64,000 nucleotides of DNA. Origin: Qipengyuania flavescens (GTDB taxonomy: Bacteria; Pseudomonadota; Alphaproteobacteria; Sphingomonadales; Sphingomonadaceae). This document shows positions 1 through 7,368 of this stretch, in pieces. The notes beneath the pieces were generated by a model. It made no database searches and was not told the DNA's origin. It saw only the letters and a program-made list of their open reading frames with translations. Position numbers and translations under genes: made by a program. Every line of letters begins with the position of its first letter. Positions within the stretch are counted from its first letter, which is position 1. The DNA lies in the NCBI RefSeq assembly GCF_029688735.1, contig NZ_JARULD010000004.1:62001-126000 (forward strand). The letters run 5' to 3'.

Positions 1-114
1 GGTCGGCGCATCGAGCAGCAATTGCCCCCCGCCGTCCCAGCGCGCGGGGCCTTCGTGGCGGACGGCCGAATGCCCGTCATACCAGCTGGCCGCGACCTGG
101 AAGCTGTCGTCCAT
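1..114 (-). CDS. N-terminus of an uncharacterised protein, possibly M48-type peptidase (partial)
   Basis: Only the first 38 codons are present; the frame starts at the ATG ending at 114 and stays open to the window edge. It begins 4 nt after the stop of the DUF898 gene, so the two form one operon. The visible residues (MDDSFQVAASWYDGHSAVRH...) contain no catalytic motif. The M48 metallopeptidase guess rests only on the known pairing of DUF898/YjgN-like genes with an M48-type gene in related bacteria; the visible part alone cannot confirm it. Confidence 0.45.
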   Translation of the reverse strand, partial: MDDSFQVAASWYDGHSAVRHEGPARWDGGGQLLLDAPT

Positions 115-118
115 CGGC

Positions 119-1210
119 TCAGATCGCGCCCATGTCGAAGGCGTCGAGCAGGCCCTCGCCATGCCTGGCCGTCTTGGTGGTCGACTGGGTCAGCTCGTCG
201 AGCAGGATCTCGCCGCTCGCCTCCAGGTGGGTGATGAAAAACTTCCAGTGCCGATAGGACAGGAAGATCAGTCCGATCCCGAGCGTGAACACGACCAAAA
301 GGGCATCGCCGACCAGCAGCTTGACCCACTCCAGCGTCGATGCCTCGAAGCTGAAATCGAGATCCTTCCACCGCGTCGCGCCGACCACTTCGCGATAGAA
401 CTTGGCGTAGAAAGCCACCGCAATCAGGCCGAGGCCGAGATAGAAGAACAGGATCAGGCCGATGGCTCCGAACACGCCGCCCAGCGCCATCCCGTCCTCG
501 CCGCCGATACCGTAGCCGGCGAGCATGCCCATGGCGGCCATGAACAATCCGCCGAGAAACAGGATGATCGGGGCGAGATAGAACAGCAGGAAGCGAGCGA
601 ACACGCCGCCCGATTCGGCATTGGCTTCGAACCGGTATGGCCCGAAGCTCATCTTGCTCCAGCGCTCGTTCCACAGGCTGGTCATCGACCAGGGGATCAG
701 CAGGCCGAGCGGGAGCCAGCCGACGATCGTCTTCCACATGTAGGACAGGCCGAACACGAAACCGGGATTGTCGCTCCCCCCGCGGATGCCCCGCCAGCGC
801 GTGCGCGACAGGCGATAGCGCAGCGCCCGGAAGCGCGCGACGCCCATCAGGTAGAAGATCGCGACGAATGCCAGCACGCCCAGCGCCGCGCCGATCTCTT
901 CATAACCGCGCGCGATCAGCGCCTGCGCGCCGAAGGAGATGATGAAATAGGGCAGTCCGAACAGGACCAGCACGATCAGGAAGCCGAAGAACAGCTCCTT
1001 GCCCGTTCCGGCCCATTCGAGATGCTCGTCGACGAAGCGGCTGCGCGACCACAGATATTGCCGCTCGCGCGTGGTGGCCCAGAAGCGGTAGATTCCCAGC
1101 GTGACGATGGTCAGCAGCAGATTGGTGAAAGCGATCGGTGCGAATTCGCGCCAGTTCCCTTCGAACACGAAAGCGCTTTCGCCGCCCTCGCCATCGTATT
1201 TACCGTGCAT
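119..1210 (-). CDS. DUF898 (YjgN-like) multi-pass inner-membrane protein
   Basis: This 363-residue protein has a short soluble N-terminus followed by repeated hydrophobic segments, roughly at residues 25-50, 75-120, 160-180, 205-275 and 300-325. The segment TLGIYRFWATTRERQYLW near residue 38 is typical of DUF898/YjgN proteins, in which a similar motif recurs around membrane helices. Function is unknown in the family; it sits in the inner membrane. It is the first gene of an operon that continues leftwards 4 nt after its stop. The intrinsic terminator at 1218-1263 separates it from the upstream regulator operon, so it needs its own promoter in the short gap. Confidence 0.85.
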   Translation of the reverse strand: MHGKYDGEGGESAFVFEGNWREFAPIAFTNLLLTIVTLGIYRFWATTRERQYLWSRSRFVDEHLEWAGTGKELFFGFLIVLVLFGLPYFIISFGAQALIARGYEEIGAALGVLAFVAIFYLMGVARFRALRYRLSRTRWRGIRGGSDNPGFVFGLSYMWKTIVGWLPLGLLIPWSMTSLWNERWSKMSFGPYRFEANAESGGVFARFLLFYLAPIILFLGGLFMAAMGMLAGYGIGGEDGMALGGVFGAIGLILFFYLGLGLIAVAFYAKFYREVVGATRWKDLDFSFEASTLEWVKLLVGDALLVVFTLGIGLIFLSYRHWKFFITHLEASGEILLDELTQSTTKTARHGEGLLDAFDMGAI

Positions 1211-1217
1211 GATGCAG

Positions 1218-1263
1218 TAAAACCCCTTCGATCCCGTCGCCGGATGCTCGGGGATCGAAGGGG
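1218..1263 (-). terminator. Intrinsic terminator of the HTH/membrane-protein operon
   Basis: A perfect 13-bp inverted repeat (1223-1235 with 1251-1263, arm CCCCTTCGATCCC) with a 15-nt loop is followed, when read leftwards, by TTTT at 1222-1219. It lies 23 nt after the stop of the HTH gene and just before the DUF898 start. Confidence 0.8.
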
Positions 1264-1285
1264 CCGTGTCAATCGCGGTGCGTGA

Positions 1286-1480
1286 CTACGCGTCGCGCTG
1301 GAAGATATCCTCGATCGCCAGCTCGAAGACTTCGGCGATCCGGAACGCCAGCGGCAGCGACGGGTCGTAACGCCCCGTCTCGATCGCGTTCACGCTCTGG
1401 CGGCTCACCTCCAGCAGGTCGGCAAGCTGCTGCTGGCTCCAGTCGCGTTCGGCGCGCAGCACCTTGAGGCGGTTCTTCAT
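1286..1480 (-). CDS. Small XRE-type helix-turn-helix regulator
   Basis: A 64-residue protein that is almost entirely one Cro/CI-type HTH domain: residues 16-37 (QQQLADLLEVSRQSVNAIETG) give the helix-turn-helix and the tail (YDPSLPLAFRIAEVF) is the usual second half. Such stand-alone regulators often control their own operon together with adjacent membrane proteins. Its ATG overlaps the stop of the upstream membrane-protein gene by 4 nt (ATGA), implying translational coupling. A strong terminator follows. The target is unknown; autoregulation of the promoter around 2274-2320 is an inference. Confidence 0.9.
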   Translation of the reverse strand: MKNRLKVLRAERDWSQQQLADLLEVSRQSVNAIETGRYDPSLPLAFRIAEVFELAIEDIFQRDA

Positions 1481-2094
1481 AGCGCGCCCCAAGTGCCGTA
1501 GCTGATGCGGTTGGCCACTGCGCCTACGAACTGGCCGAAGAACCATGCGACCGCCCACCAATAGGCATCGAGGTGGATGACCACGCCGGTTGATTCGAGG
1601 AACCCCCACAGCGTGGCGGCGGCAAGCGCGAAGCCGGTGGCGATCAGCGCCTGGCGCACAATCAGCATGCGCAGGAACTCGTCCTGCTCCTCCACGATCA
1701 GGCGACCGATCGCCCAAAACACGCCGATGATGGCGAAGGCGGGCAGCAGCGCCAGCGCCACGCGGGCGGCAGTCGACGGATCGCCATCGCTCAGCAACGA
1801 GACCTGCAGCGCTATGGCGACCAGATAGGCGCTGCTGAACACCACAACGCGCTTGATGTAACGTTGCTGTGCCTCGCCCTTGGCGCTGCAGGGCCCGCGA
1901 TTGTTCGCGGCCCGGTTGGCCGCGCGCATCGTCTGGAAGAACAGCGCTGCCGGAACGATCAGGAGGATCATGGCCGTGGTCGAGTTGATGGCATCGCTCA
2001 GCGCCAACCCCATCGCTGCGCCGAAGCTGGCGAAGGTCAGTCCGGCCCATACGGGCACCGAGCTGCGGAGCGCGTTTTCGCTGCTATCGGTCAC
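1477..2094 (-). CDS. Uncharacterised membrane protein next to HTH regulator
   Basis: About 205 residues with four or five hydrophobic segments (near residues 16-50, 80-100, 110-130, 150-170 and 180-195) and no motif I can name. I chose the GTG start at 2094 (VTDSSENALRSS) because it overlaps the preceding gene's stop as GTGA, the same 4-nt coupling used at its other end with the HTH gene; an upstream start at 2124 would intrude into the preceding gene. Neighbour logic suggests a membrane sensor or target of the small HTH protein, but no biochemical role can be read from the sequence. Confidence 0.7.
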   Translation of the reverse strand: MTDSSENALRSSVPVWAGLTFASFGAAMGLALSDAINSTTAMILLIVPAALFFQTMRAANRAANNRGPCSAKGEAQQRYIKRVVVFSSAYLVAIALQVSLLSDGDPSTAARVALALLPAFAIIGVFWAIGRLIVEEQDEFLRMLIVRQALIATGFALAAATLWGFLESTGVVIHLDAYWWAVAWFFGQFVGAVANRISYGTWGAL

Positions 2095-2273
2095 GAAAAG
2101 ACGCCCTTGAGCGACGCGCAGCATTTGCCCGGCCGGATCGTCGCGATCGCCAGTGCCGGGAAGACAATCAGCATCGGTTCACCGACCGCGGCGTCAATTG
2201 CGCCCAGAGACACGCCGAGCGCGGTCAGCAGCATGGCAATGGCGAAGCCACTGGAAAGGATCGTACGGTTCAT
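2091..2273 (-). CDS. Small hydrophobic protein, first gene of the HTH operon
   Basis: Sixty residues with an N-terminal hydrophobic stretch (residues 4-28) and a second one around 33-45, probably two membrane helices or one helix plus signal. Start ATG at 2273 has AAGGAG 7 nt upstream on the minus strand. Its TGA overlaps the GTG of the next gene. No family recognised. It heads a three-gene operon ending in the HTH regulator and is divergent from the PhoD phosphatase gene. Confidence 0.6.
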   Translation of the reverse strand: MNRTILSSGFAIAMLLTALGVSLGAIDAAVGEPMLIVFPALAIATIRPGKCCASLKGVFS

Positions 2274-2381
2274 TGGTCAAGCTCCTTTGCTATGGTGTAA
2301 AGTGTATTTGTCATAGGAGGCGGGTTATGTCAAGCACACTTTCCAATATGGAGCGCGACCTTTCCAGCAGTGTCGAAAGAC

Positions 2382-2399
2382 TTGTCATGCAGGGGTCAT
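2382..2399 (+). promoter_or_regulatory. Candidate Pho box upstream of the PhoD phosphatase
   Basis: Two 7-mers TTGTCAT (2382-2388) and GGGTCAT (2393-2399) are direct repeats with an 11-bp period, the geometry of the PhoB box (CTGTCAT, 4-nt spacer, CTGTCAT). A weak -10-like CAGAAT follows at 2413-2418 and the gene starts at 2435. Match is 6/7 and 5/7 to the half-sites, so this is a candidate only. Confidence 0.45.
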
Positions 2400-2434
2400 C
2401 CGGCGCAGGCAGCAGAATGAGTGAGGAGAAACAA

Positions 2435-4096
2435 ATGATCGCCACCGAACCGCCTGCTGCCGCGAAGCTGCCGTCGCTCGATCGCCGGAGCGTGATCAAG
2501 GGTGGAGTGCTCGGCGCAGGCCTCGCCGGGATGCCGCTGGCCGCGCAGGTGCCCGGACGCGGCTTCACGCATGGGGTCGCAAGCGGCGAGCCTGCGGCGA
2601 ATGGCGTGTTGGTGTGGACTCGGTTCGTGGCTAATCAGGACACGCCGCTGACCTATGAGCTGTCGGAAAGCGCCGATTTCGGCAGTATCGCTGCGGGCGG
2701 CACGGTCACGGCCAGCGCGGATAACGACTGGTGCTGCAAGGCGACCGCGCGCGGCCTTGCCCCGGCACGCTTCTATTACTTCCGCTTCGTCGCGCCCGAC
2801 GGTTCGATGTCCGATGTCGGCCGCACGAAGACACTGCCCGAAGGCCCGACCGAGCGGTTCCGCATGGCGGTGTTCTCCTGCTCCAACATCGCCTTCGGCT
2901 GGTTCAACGCCTATGCCCATGCCGCCGATGCGAACGCCTTCGACTGCACGCTGCATTTGGGCGATTATTTCTATGAATACGGGCCCGGCACCTACCCCTC
3001 CGCCGACGAGGCCTTGTCCGGCCGTACGCTGTTCCCGGCGAAGGAGATCGTCAGTCTCGACGAATACCGCCGCCGCTATGCGCTCTATCGCAGCGACCCG
3101 GATCTGCGCCGCCTCCACCAGATGTATCCGATGATCAGCGGCTGGGACGATCACGAGAGCGCAAACGATTCGTGGGAAGGCGGCGCCCAGAACCACCAGC
3201 CCGATAGCGAGGGCGAATGGTCGGTCCGCAAGGCGGCGGCGATCAAGGCCTATCGCGAGTGGATGCCCGTCTCCGACGAGCCTTGGGCGGCTTACGAAAT
3301 CGGCGATCTCGCCACGCTGTTCCGCCTGGAAACGCGACTAACCGCGCGGGCGGAGCAGTTTTCCTATGGCGATATCCTGACCGGCCAGACCTCCGCCGAC
3401 GAGGCGTTGGCCGCGCTGACGGCCTTCCGCGAGGGCGACTATCGCGACGCTTCGCGCGAACTGCTCGGGGCGCGGCAGCAGGCGTGGCTGGCGGATGGCA
3501 TGCGGCGCTCCGCCGGGGCGGGCAAACCGTGGCAGGTGCTGGTGCAGCAGGTCCTGATGGGCAACCTCTCCACCGCGCCCGGCCTCACCGAGGGACTGCC
3601 GGGCGATTTGCCCGACTTCATTCGCCAGCGGATCCTGGCAGGCGCGATGGCTGGGCGGGCGGAACTGCCACTGAACATGGATGCGTGGGACGGCTACCCG
3701 GCCGCGCGGGAACGGCTGTTGAAATCCGCACTTGACGCGAATGCGAATCTGATCAGCCTCGCCGGCGATACGCACAATGCCTGGGCTTTCGATCTCGACC
3801 ACGCCGGGCAGCCGGTCGGCGTCGAATTCGGTGTGCAAGGCGTCACGTCGCCGGGGCTCGAAAGCTATCTGTCGTTCATTCCGAAAGACCGGCTGGAGCG
3901 CGCGATCGTCGATCACAATCCGCAGCTCCAATGGATGGATTCGGCGCGCCGCGGCTATATGGCGGTGGAACTCACGCCCGGCAGCGCGTCGAGCGAGTTT
4001 CGCTTCCTCTCCAGCGTGCGCGAGAAGGGCGCGGGCGTCTCCGCAACCCACCGCATGACCACATTGGCGGGCAGTCGCAGGCTGCAAGCGACTTGA
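2435..4096 (+). CDS. phoD: PhoD-family alkaline phosphatase/phosphodiesterase, Tat-exported
   Basis: A 553-residue protein of the PhoD/metallophosphatase type that releases phosphate from organic phosphate esters outside the cytoplasm. A twin-arginine signal (LDRRSVIKGGVLGAGLAG, residues 13-31) is followed by the N-terminal PhoD domain (GVASGEP...VWTRF) and the metal-binding phosphoesterase core (LHLGDYFYEYG, ISGWDDHESAND, ISLAGDTHNAW). Start: I chose ATG 2435 with GAGGAG 6 nt upstream; an in-frame ATG at 2327 also follows AGGAGG, but the codons between them show only about 55% G/C at third positions, unlike the rest of the gene. A Pho-box-like repeat lies just upstream. Confidence 0.9.
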   Translation: MIATEPPAAAKLPSLDRRSVIKGGVLGAGLAGMPLAAQVPGRGFTHGVASGEPAANGVLVWTRFVANQDTPLTYELSESADFGSIAAGGTVTASADNDWCCKATARGLAPARFYYFRFVAPDGSMSDVGRTKTLPEGPTERFRMAVFSCSNIAFGWFNAYAHAADANAFDCTLHLGDYFYEYGPGTYPSADEALSGRTLFPAKEIVSLDEYRRRYALYRSDPDLRRLHQMYPMISGWDDHESANDSWEGGAQNHQPDSEGEWSVRKAAAIKAYREWMPVSDEPWAAYEIGDLATLFRLETRLTARAEQFSYGDILTGQTSADEALAALTAFREGDYRDASRELLGARQQAWLADGMRRSAGAGKPWQVLVQQVLMGNLSTAPGLTEGLPGDLPDFIRQRILAGAMAGRAELPLNMDAWDGYPAARERLLKSALDANANLISLAGDTHNAWAFDLDHAGQPVGVEFGVQGVTSPGLESYLSFIPKDRLERAIVDHNPQLQWMDSARRGYMAVELTPGSASSEFRFLSSVREKGAGVSATHRMTTLAGSRRLQAT

Positions 4097-4121
4097 GAAG
4101 CGCAGGCTCTAGCGCTATCTG
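4093..4121 (+). promoter_or_regulatory. Predicted promoter of the thrS leader transcript
   Basis: TTGAGA (4093-4098) and TATCTG (4116-4121) are separated by exactly 17 nt, a good housekeeping-type promoter. The transcription start would fall about 7 nt after the -10, at 4128-4129, which is the A of the leader peptide ATG. No Shine-Dalgarno sequence precedes that ATG, consistent with a leaderless message. The -35 overlaps the PhoD stop codon. Confidence 0.5.
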
Positions 4122-4128
4122 CCCGGCC

Positions 4129-4200
4129 ATGACGCAACTGCGCTTCACCATCACGACTACCACCACCCCGGGTCTCCGGGGGCGGATGGTCGCGGCCTGA
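4129..4200 (+). CDS. Threonine-rich leader peptide of thrS (attenuator uORF)
   Basis: A 23-codon open frame, MTQLRFTITTTTTPGLRG..., in the 325-bp gap before thrS. Seven of 23 codons are threonine, including five in a row (codons 9-13: acg act acc acc acc) with one Ile at codon 8, the composition of the enterobacterial thrL leader (Thr/Ile). It ends at TGA 4198-4200. Its codons overlap strand 1 of a set of alternative hairpins, and the regulated gene downstream is threonyl-tRNA synthetase, so uncharged tRNA-Thr would stall ribosomes here. Translation is probably leaderless. The peptide itself is expected to have no function. Confidence 0.8.
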   Translation: MTQLRFTITTTTTPGLRGRMVAA

Positions 4201-4245
4201 CCGCAGCCACCGCCGCCCGGTTTCGGGTGGCGCGGCGTTCCTCTC
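4147..4245 (+). promoter_or_regulatory. Transcription attenuator of thrS (mutually exclusive hairpins)
   Basis: Three competing pairings are visible. 1:2, pause hairpin: ACCATC 4147-4152 with GATGGT 4185-4190, plus CCCCGG 4166-4171 with CCGGGG 4176-4181. 2:3, antiterminator: GGCGGATGG 4181-4189 with CCACCGCC 4207-4214 (one bulged A). 3:4, terminator: CGCCGCCCG 4211-4219 with CGGGTGGCG 4224-4232 (one G-U, loop GTTT), followed by GTTCCTCTC, a weak pyrimidine/T tract. Stalling at Thr codons 4153-4167 would mask strand 1 and favour 2:3, giving read-through into thrS; completion at the stop codon would favour 3:4. The poor T tract is the weak point; a translational variant is possible. Confidence 0.65.
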
Positions 4246-4274
4246 GAAATCGGTTCTTCGTCGGGGCGGCGCCA

Positions 4275-4338
4275 GCCCTCACCCCCTCCCGGCCACCCAC
4301 GGGATTATCCTATCGGGTGGCCGGGAGGGGGTGAGGGC
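4275..4338. repeat. Long perfect palindrome, REP-like, copy 1
   Basis: Two perfectly complementary 24-nt arms (4275-4298 and 4315-4338) flank a 16-nt loop. The arms contain the core CCCGGCCACCCACGG, which recurs at 63512-63526 in another long intergenic palindrome. No T tract follows on either strand, so it is not a standard terminator. It lies between the attenuator and thrS and will fold strongly in the thrS leader RNA. Confidence 0.85.
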
Positions 4339-4421
4339 CGGAACCGCCTCAAAACAAAAACGCCGCTTCAACGGTGCGCATGCCTGTGCCATGGGCCGCG
4401 CAAGGAAACGGACGAGATACG

Positions 4422-6443
4422 ATGACGGAACTGCTCAAAATCAGCCTGCCCGATGGTTCGGTGCGCGAAATGGAACCCGGCAGCACGCCCGGCGATGTCG
4501 CTGCCGCGATCGGCCCCGGCCTTGCCAAGGCCGCCATCGCCGCGCGCGTCGACGGTGAACTGCGCGACATCAACCGCCCGTTCGAGGGCGATGCCGAGCT
4601 CGCACTGGTCACGAGCCGCGACGAGGAAGACGCGCTCGAATTGGCGCGGCATGATTTCGCGCACGTCCTCGCCGAAGCGGTCCAGTCGCTCTATCCCGGC
4701 ACGCAGATCACCTTCGGCCCGGCGACGGACGACGGCTTCTATTACGACGTGAAAGCGCCCGCCGACCGCGAGCCGTTCAGCATGGACGACCTCCCCGACA
4801 TCGAGGAGGAGATGCGCCGCATCATCAAGGCCGACAAGCCGCTGCGCCGCGAAGTCTGGAGCCGCCAGCAGCTCATCGACAAATGGGAGGCCGAGGGCGA
4901 GATCTTCAAGGCCGAGTGGGCGAAGGAACTGCCCGAGAACGAGGAGCTGACGGTCTACTGGTCGGGCGAGGACTGGCTCGACATGTGCCGCGGGCCGCAT
5001 CTCGCCAGCACGGGCAAGCTCGATCCGCAGGCCTTCAAGCTGACGCGCGTCGCGGGTGCCTACTGGCGCGGCGACCAGAACAATCCGCAGCTCACGCGCA
5101 TCTACGGCACCGGCTGGCTCAACAAGAAGCAGCTCAACGCCCACCTCACGCGGTTGGAGGAAGCTGCCAAGCGCGACCACCGCAAGCTGGGCCGGGAGAT
5201 GGACCTCTTCCATTTGCAGGAAGAGGCGCATGGCAGCGTCTTCTGGCATCCCAAGGGCTATCGCATCTGGCGCGAGCTGGAGGCTTATATGCGCCGCAAG
5301 ATGGACAAGGCCGGCTATCGCGAGATCAAGACGCCGCAGCTTATGGACGTGCGCCAGTGGGAGCAGTCCGGCCACTGGGGCAAATATGCCGAGAACATGT
5401 TCGCCGTGCCCGACATGGTCCCAGAGGTTGAGGAGTTGGGCGATGGGCCGGCAAACCCCAGCGTCGCGCCCGATGCGGACTGGATGGCGATCAAGCCGAT
5501 GAACTGCCCGGCCCACGTGCTGGTCTTCAAGCAGGGCATCACCTCCTATCGCGACCTGCCGATCCGGCTGGGCGAGATGGGCTGCTGTCACCGCAACGAA
5601 CCGCATGGCGCGCTCCACGGGCTGATGCGCGTGCGCCAGTTCACGCAGGACGATGCGCATATTTTCTGCACGGAAAATCAGGTGGTCGAGGAAGTGAAGG
5701 CCTTCATCGAGCTGGCCGACCAGGTCTATCGCGACTTCGGTTTCACCTACGACGTCAAGCTCGCCCTGCGCCCCGAAAAGCGCTTCGGTTCGGACGAGGA
5801 CTGGGACACGGCGGAGCAGGAATTGCGCGATGCCGTCGCGGTCAGCGACATGCAGGGCGAAGGCGACGGCAAGCTCGAAGAACTGCCCGGCGAAGGCGCC
5901 TTCTATGCGCCCAAGCTCGAATGGCACCTCACCGACGCGATCGGCCGTACCTGGCAGGTCGGCACGATCCAGGGCGACCGCGTGCTGCCCGACCGCCTCG
6001 ATGCGAGCTATGTCGGCGAGGATGGCGAGAAGCACCGCCCGGTCATGCTCCACCGCGCGATCTTCGGCAGCTACGAACGCTTCATCGGCATCCTGATCGA
6101 GCATTTCGCGGGCCGTCTTCCGGTCTGGCTCGCGCCAGTGCAGGCGGTGGTCGCGACCATCGTCTCCGACGCCGACGATTATGCGAAGGAAGCGGTCGCC
6201 AGGCTGGAAGCCGCGGGCATCCGCGTCGAGAGCGATCTTCGCAACGAGAAGATCAATTACAAGGTGCGCGAACACAGCCACGCCAAGGTCCCGCACCTGC
6301 TGGTGGTCGGCAATCGCGAGGCCGAGGAAGGCACCGTTGCCATCCGCACGTTGGGCGAAAAGGAGCAGCGCGTGATGAGCCTCGACGAGGCGATCGCCAC
6401 GCTCAAGGCCGAGGCGACGCCGCCCGACTTGCGCGAGGGCTAG
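4422..6443 (+). CDS. thrS: Threonyl-tRNA synthetase
   Basis: A 673-residue class II synthetase that charges tRNA-Thr. In order: N-terminal TGS domain (residues 1-62), the editing domain with HDFAH (near residue 77) and CRGPH (near residue 189) zinc/editing motifs, the catalytic core with IKPMNCPAH (near 357), [12 protein letters not shown] and [14 protein letters not shown], and the C-terminal anticodon domain ([11 protein letters not shown] onwards). It is about 30 residues longer than the E. coli enzyme, mainly through an insert of about 20 residues near 332-352 ([20 protein letters not shown]). ATG 4422 is preceded by GGACGAG. Expression is predicted to be controlled by the threonine leader upstream. 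Confidence 0.97.
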   Translation: MTELLKISLPDGSVREMEPGSTPGDVAAAIGPGLAKAAIAARVDGELRDINRPFEGDAELALVTSRDEEDALELARHDFAHVLAEAVQSLYPGTQITFGPATDDGFYYDVKAPADREPFSMDDLPDIEEEMRRIIKADKPLRREVWSRQQLIDKWEAEGEIFKAEWAKELPENEELTVYWSGEDWLDMCRGPHLASTGKLDPQAFKLTRVAGAYWRGDQNNPQLTRIYGTGWLNKKQLNAHLTRLEEAAKRDHRKLGREMDLFHLQEEAHGSVFWHPKGYRIWRELEAYMRRKMDKAGYREIKTPQLMDVRQWEQSGHWGKYAENMFAVPDMVPEVEELGDGPANPSVAPDADWMAIKPMNCPAHVLVFKQGITSYRDLPIRLGEMGCCHRNEPHGALHGLMRVRQFTQDDAHIFCTENQVVEEVKAFIELADQVYRDFGFTYDVKLALRPEKRFGSDEDWDTAEQELRDAVAVSDMQGEGDGKLEELPGEGAFYAPKLEWHLTDAIGRTWQVGTIQGDRVLPDRLDASYVGEDGEKHRPVMLHRAIFGSYERFIGILIEHFAGRLPVWLAPVQAVVATIVSDADDYAKEAVARLEAAGIRVESDLRNEKINYKVREHSHAKVPHLLVVGNREAEEGTVAIRTLGEKEQRVMSLDEAIATLKAEATPPDLREG

Positions 6444-6450
6444 GTCGCCG

Positions 6451-7197
6451 ATGGACCTGCTCGCGGGCTACGGCACGGCGGCCATTGTCGCCGCGCTGGT
6501 TGCCGCTTTCGGCTCGGCCTTCGTGCGCGGGCTGACGGGGTTCGGCATGGCGATCCTGCTCGTGCCGATCCTCGCGCTGGCACTGACGCCGGTGGATGCA
6601 GTGCTGCTGACGAACTTCCTTTCGGTCTTCATCGGCCTGTCGGAAATTCGCCGCCTGGTGCGCGATGCCGAGCGCTCGGCCTGGGCGATCATCGGGCTTG
6701 TCGTTGTGACGACGCCGGTCGGGCTTTTCCTGCTCGGCGCAACCACGCCTGATATCGCGCGCGTGGTGATTGCCTTCATCGCCCTGTCGGCCTTCGTCGC
6801 CATCCTGCTGCCTCGGCGCGGGGCGCTGGAGCATCATCCGGCGACGACGGGCGGCGTCGGCATCTTGAGCGGGCTCATGACCGGATATGCCGGCATGCCC
6901 GGCCCACCGGTCGTGCCCTATTACGTCGGGCGCGACATCCCGCGCGCCGTGGCTAAGGCCTCTATGCTGCTGATCTTCACCTGCGCTTCGACCACCGGGC
7001 TGGTGAGCGGCGCAGCGCTGGGCATGCTCGACTGGGCGCTTGCGCTGCTAGCGGCGCTGCTGTTCCCCGCCGTGCTGGCGGGCAACTGGCTCGGCAACAG
7101 GGTGTCGGGCCGGATCGAGGACCGCATCTGGCGCATCTGCGTGGGCGCAGTTCTGGGCGCCGCAGCGCTCGCCGCGCTGTGGAAGGCGTTTGTCTGA
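6451..7197 (+). CDS. TauE/SafE-family (sulfite exporter-like) membrane permease
   Basis: A 248-residue protein with about eight hydrophobic helices. The N-terminal FVRGLTGFGMAILLVPILAL and the central repeat-like GILSGLMTGYAGMPGPPVVPYYV are characteristic of the TauE/SafE (DUF81) family, which moves small organosulfur or carboxylate anions across the inner membrane. It starts 7 nt after the thrS stop and is probably cotranscribed with it. The substrate cannot be deduced, and no sulfur-metabolism gene is nearby. Confidence 0.85.
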   Translation: MDLLAGYGTAAIVAALVAAFGSAFVRGLTGFGMAILLVPILALALTPVDAVLLTNFLSVFIGLSEIRRLVRDAERSAWAIIGLVVVTTPVGLFLLGATTPDIARVVIAFIALSAFVAILLPRRGALEHHPATTGGVGILSGLMTGYAGMPGPPVVPYYVGRDIPRAVAKASMLLIFTCASTTGLVSGAALGMLDWALALLAALLFPAVLAGNWLGNRVSGRIEDRIWRICVGAVLGAAALAALWKAFV

Positions 7198-7201
7198 GAT
7201 C

Positions 7202-7330
7202 TTAGAAAGGCAGGACCGGCCCGGCGAGTACCAGTGCGAGGCCGCAGCCGCTCACGATCAGTGCGCGCGCGAGTTCGGTCGCCGAGATCGGGGCGACATG
7301 CGTACGGGCGAGAGCGATAGCCTTGGCCAT
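7202..7330 (-). CDS. Possible 42-residue single-helix membrane protein
   Basis: A short frame, MAKAIALARTHVAPISATEL..., whose second half (residues 21-40) is a hydrophobic segment ending in VLPF. Third-position G/C is near 78%, consistent with coding, but there is no good Shine-Dalgarno sequence. It lies immediately after the aguA stop on the same strand; a palindromic TTAA-type site overlaps that junction. No family recognised; it could be chance. Confidence 0.4.
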   Translation of the reverse strand: MAKAIALARTHVAPISATELARALIVSGCGLALVLAGPVLPF

Positions 7331-7353
7331 GCCGCCATTGTCGCGGGCAAATC

Positions 7354-7368
7354 CTAACGAAGCGTTAA
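7354..7368 (-). promoter_or_regulatory. CtrA-like binding site candidate
   Basis: Read on the minus strand the sequence is TTAACGCTTCGTTAG, i.e. TTAA, 7 nt, TTAG, close to the alphaproteobacterial CtrA consensus TTAA-N7-TTAA. It also forms the inverted repeat TAACG-AAG-CGTTA. It lies 24-38 nt upstream of the 42-codon frame and overlaps the end of aguA. Confidence 0.3.

Noticed and set aside
161-1285. Long open frame on the plus strand opposite the DUF898 gene
   Set aside because: Low-complexity Glu/Gln/Arg composition typical of the antisense shadow of a hydrophobic high-GC gene.
4275-4338. Palindrome as a Rho-independent terminator of phoD
   Set aside because: No T tract on either side and it lies well downstream, inside the thrS leader.
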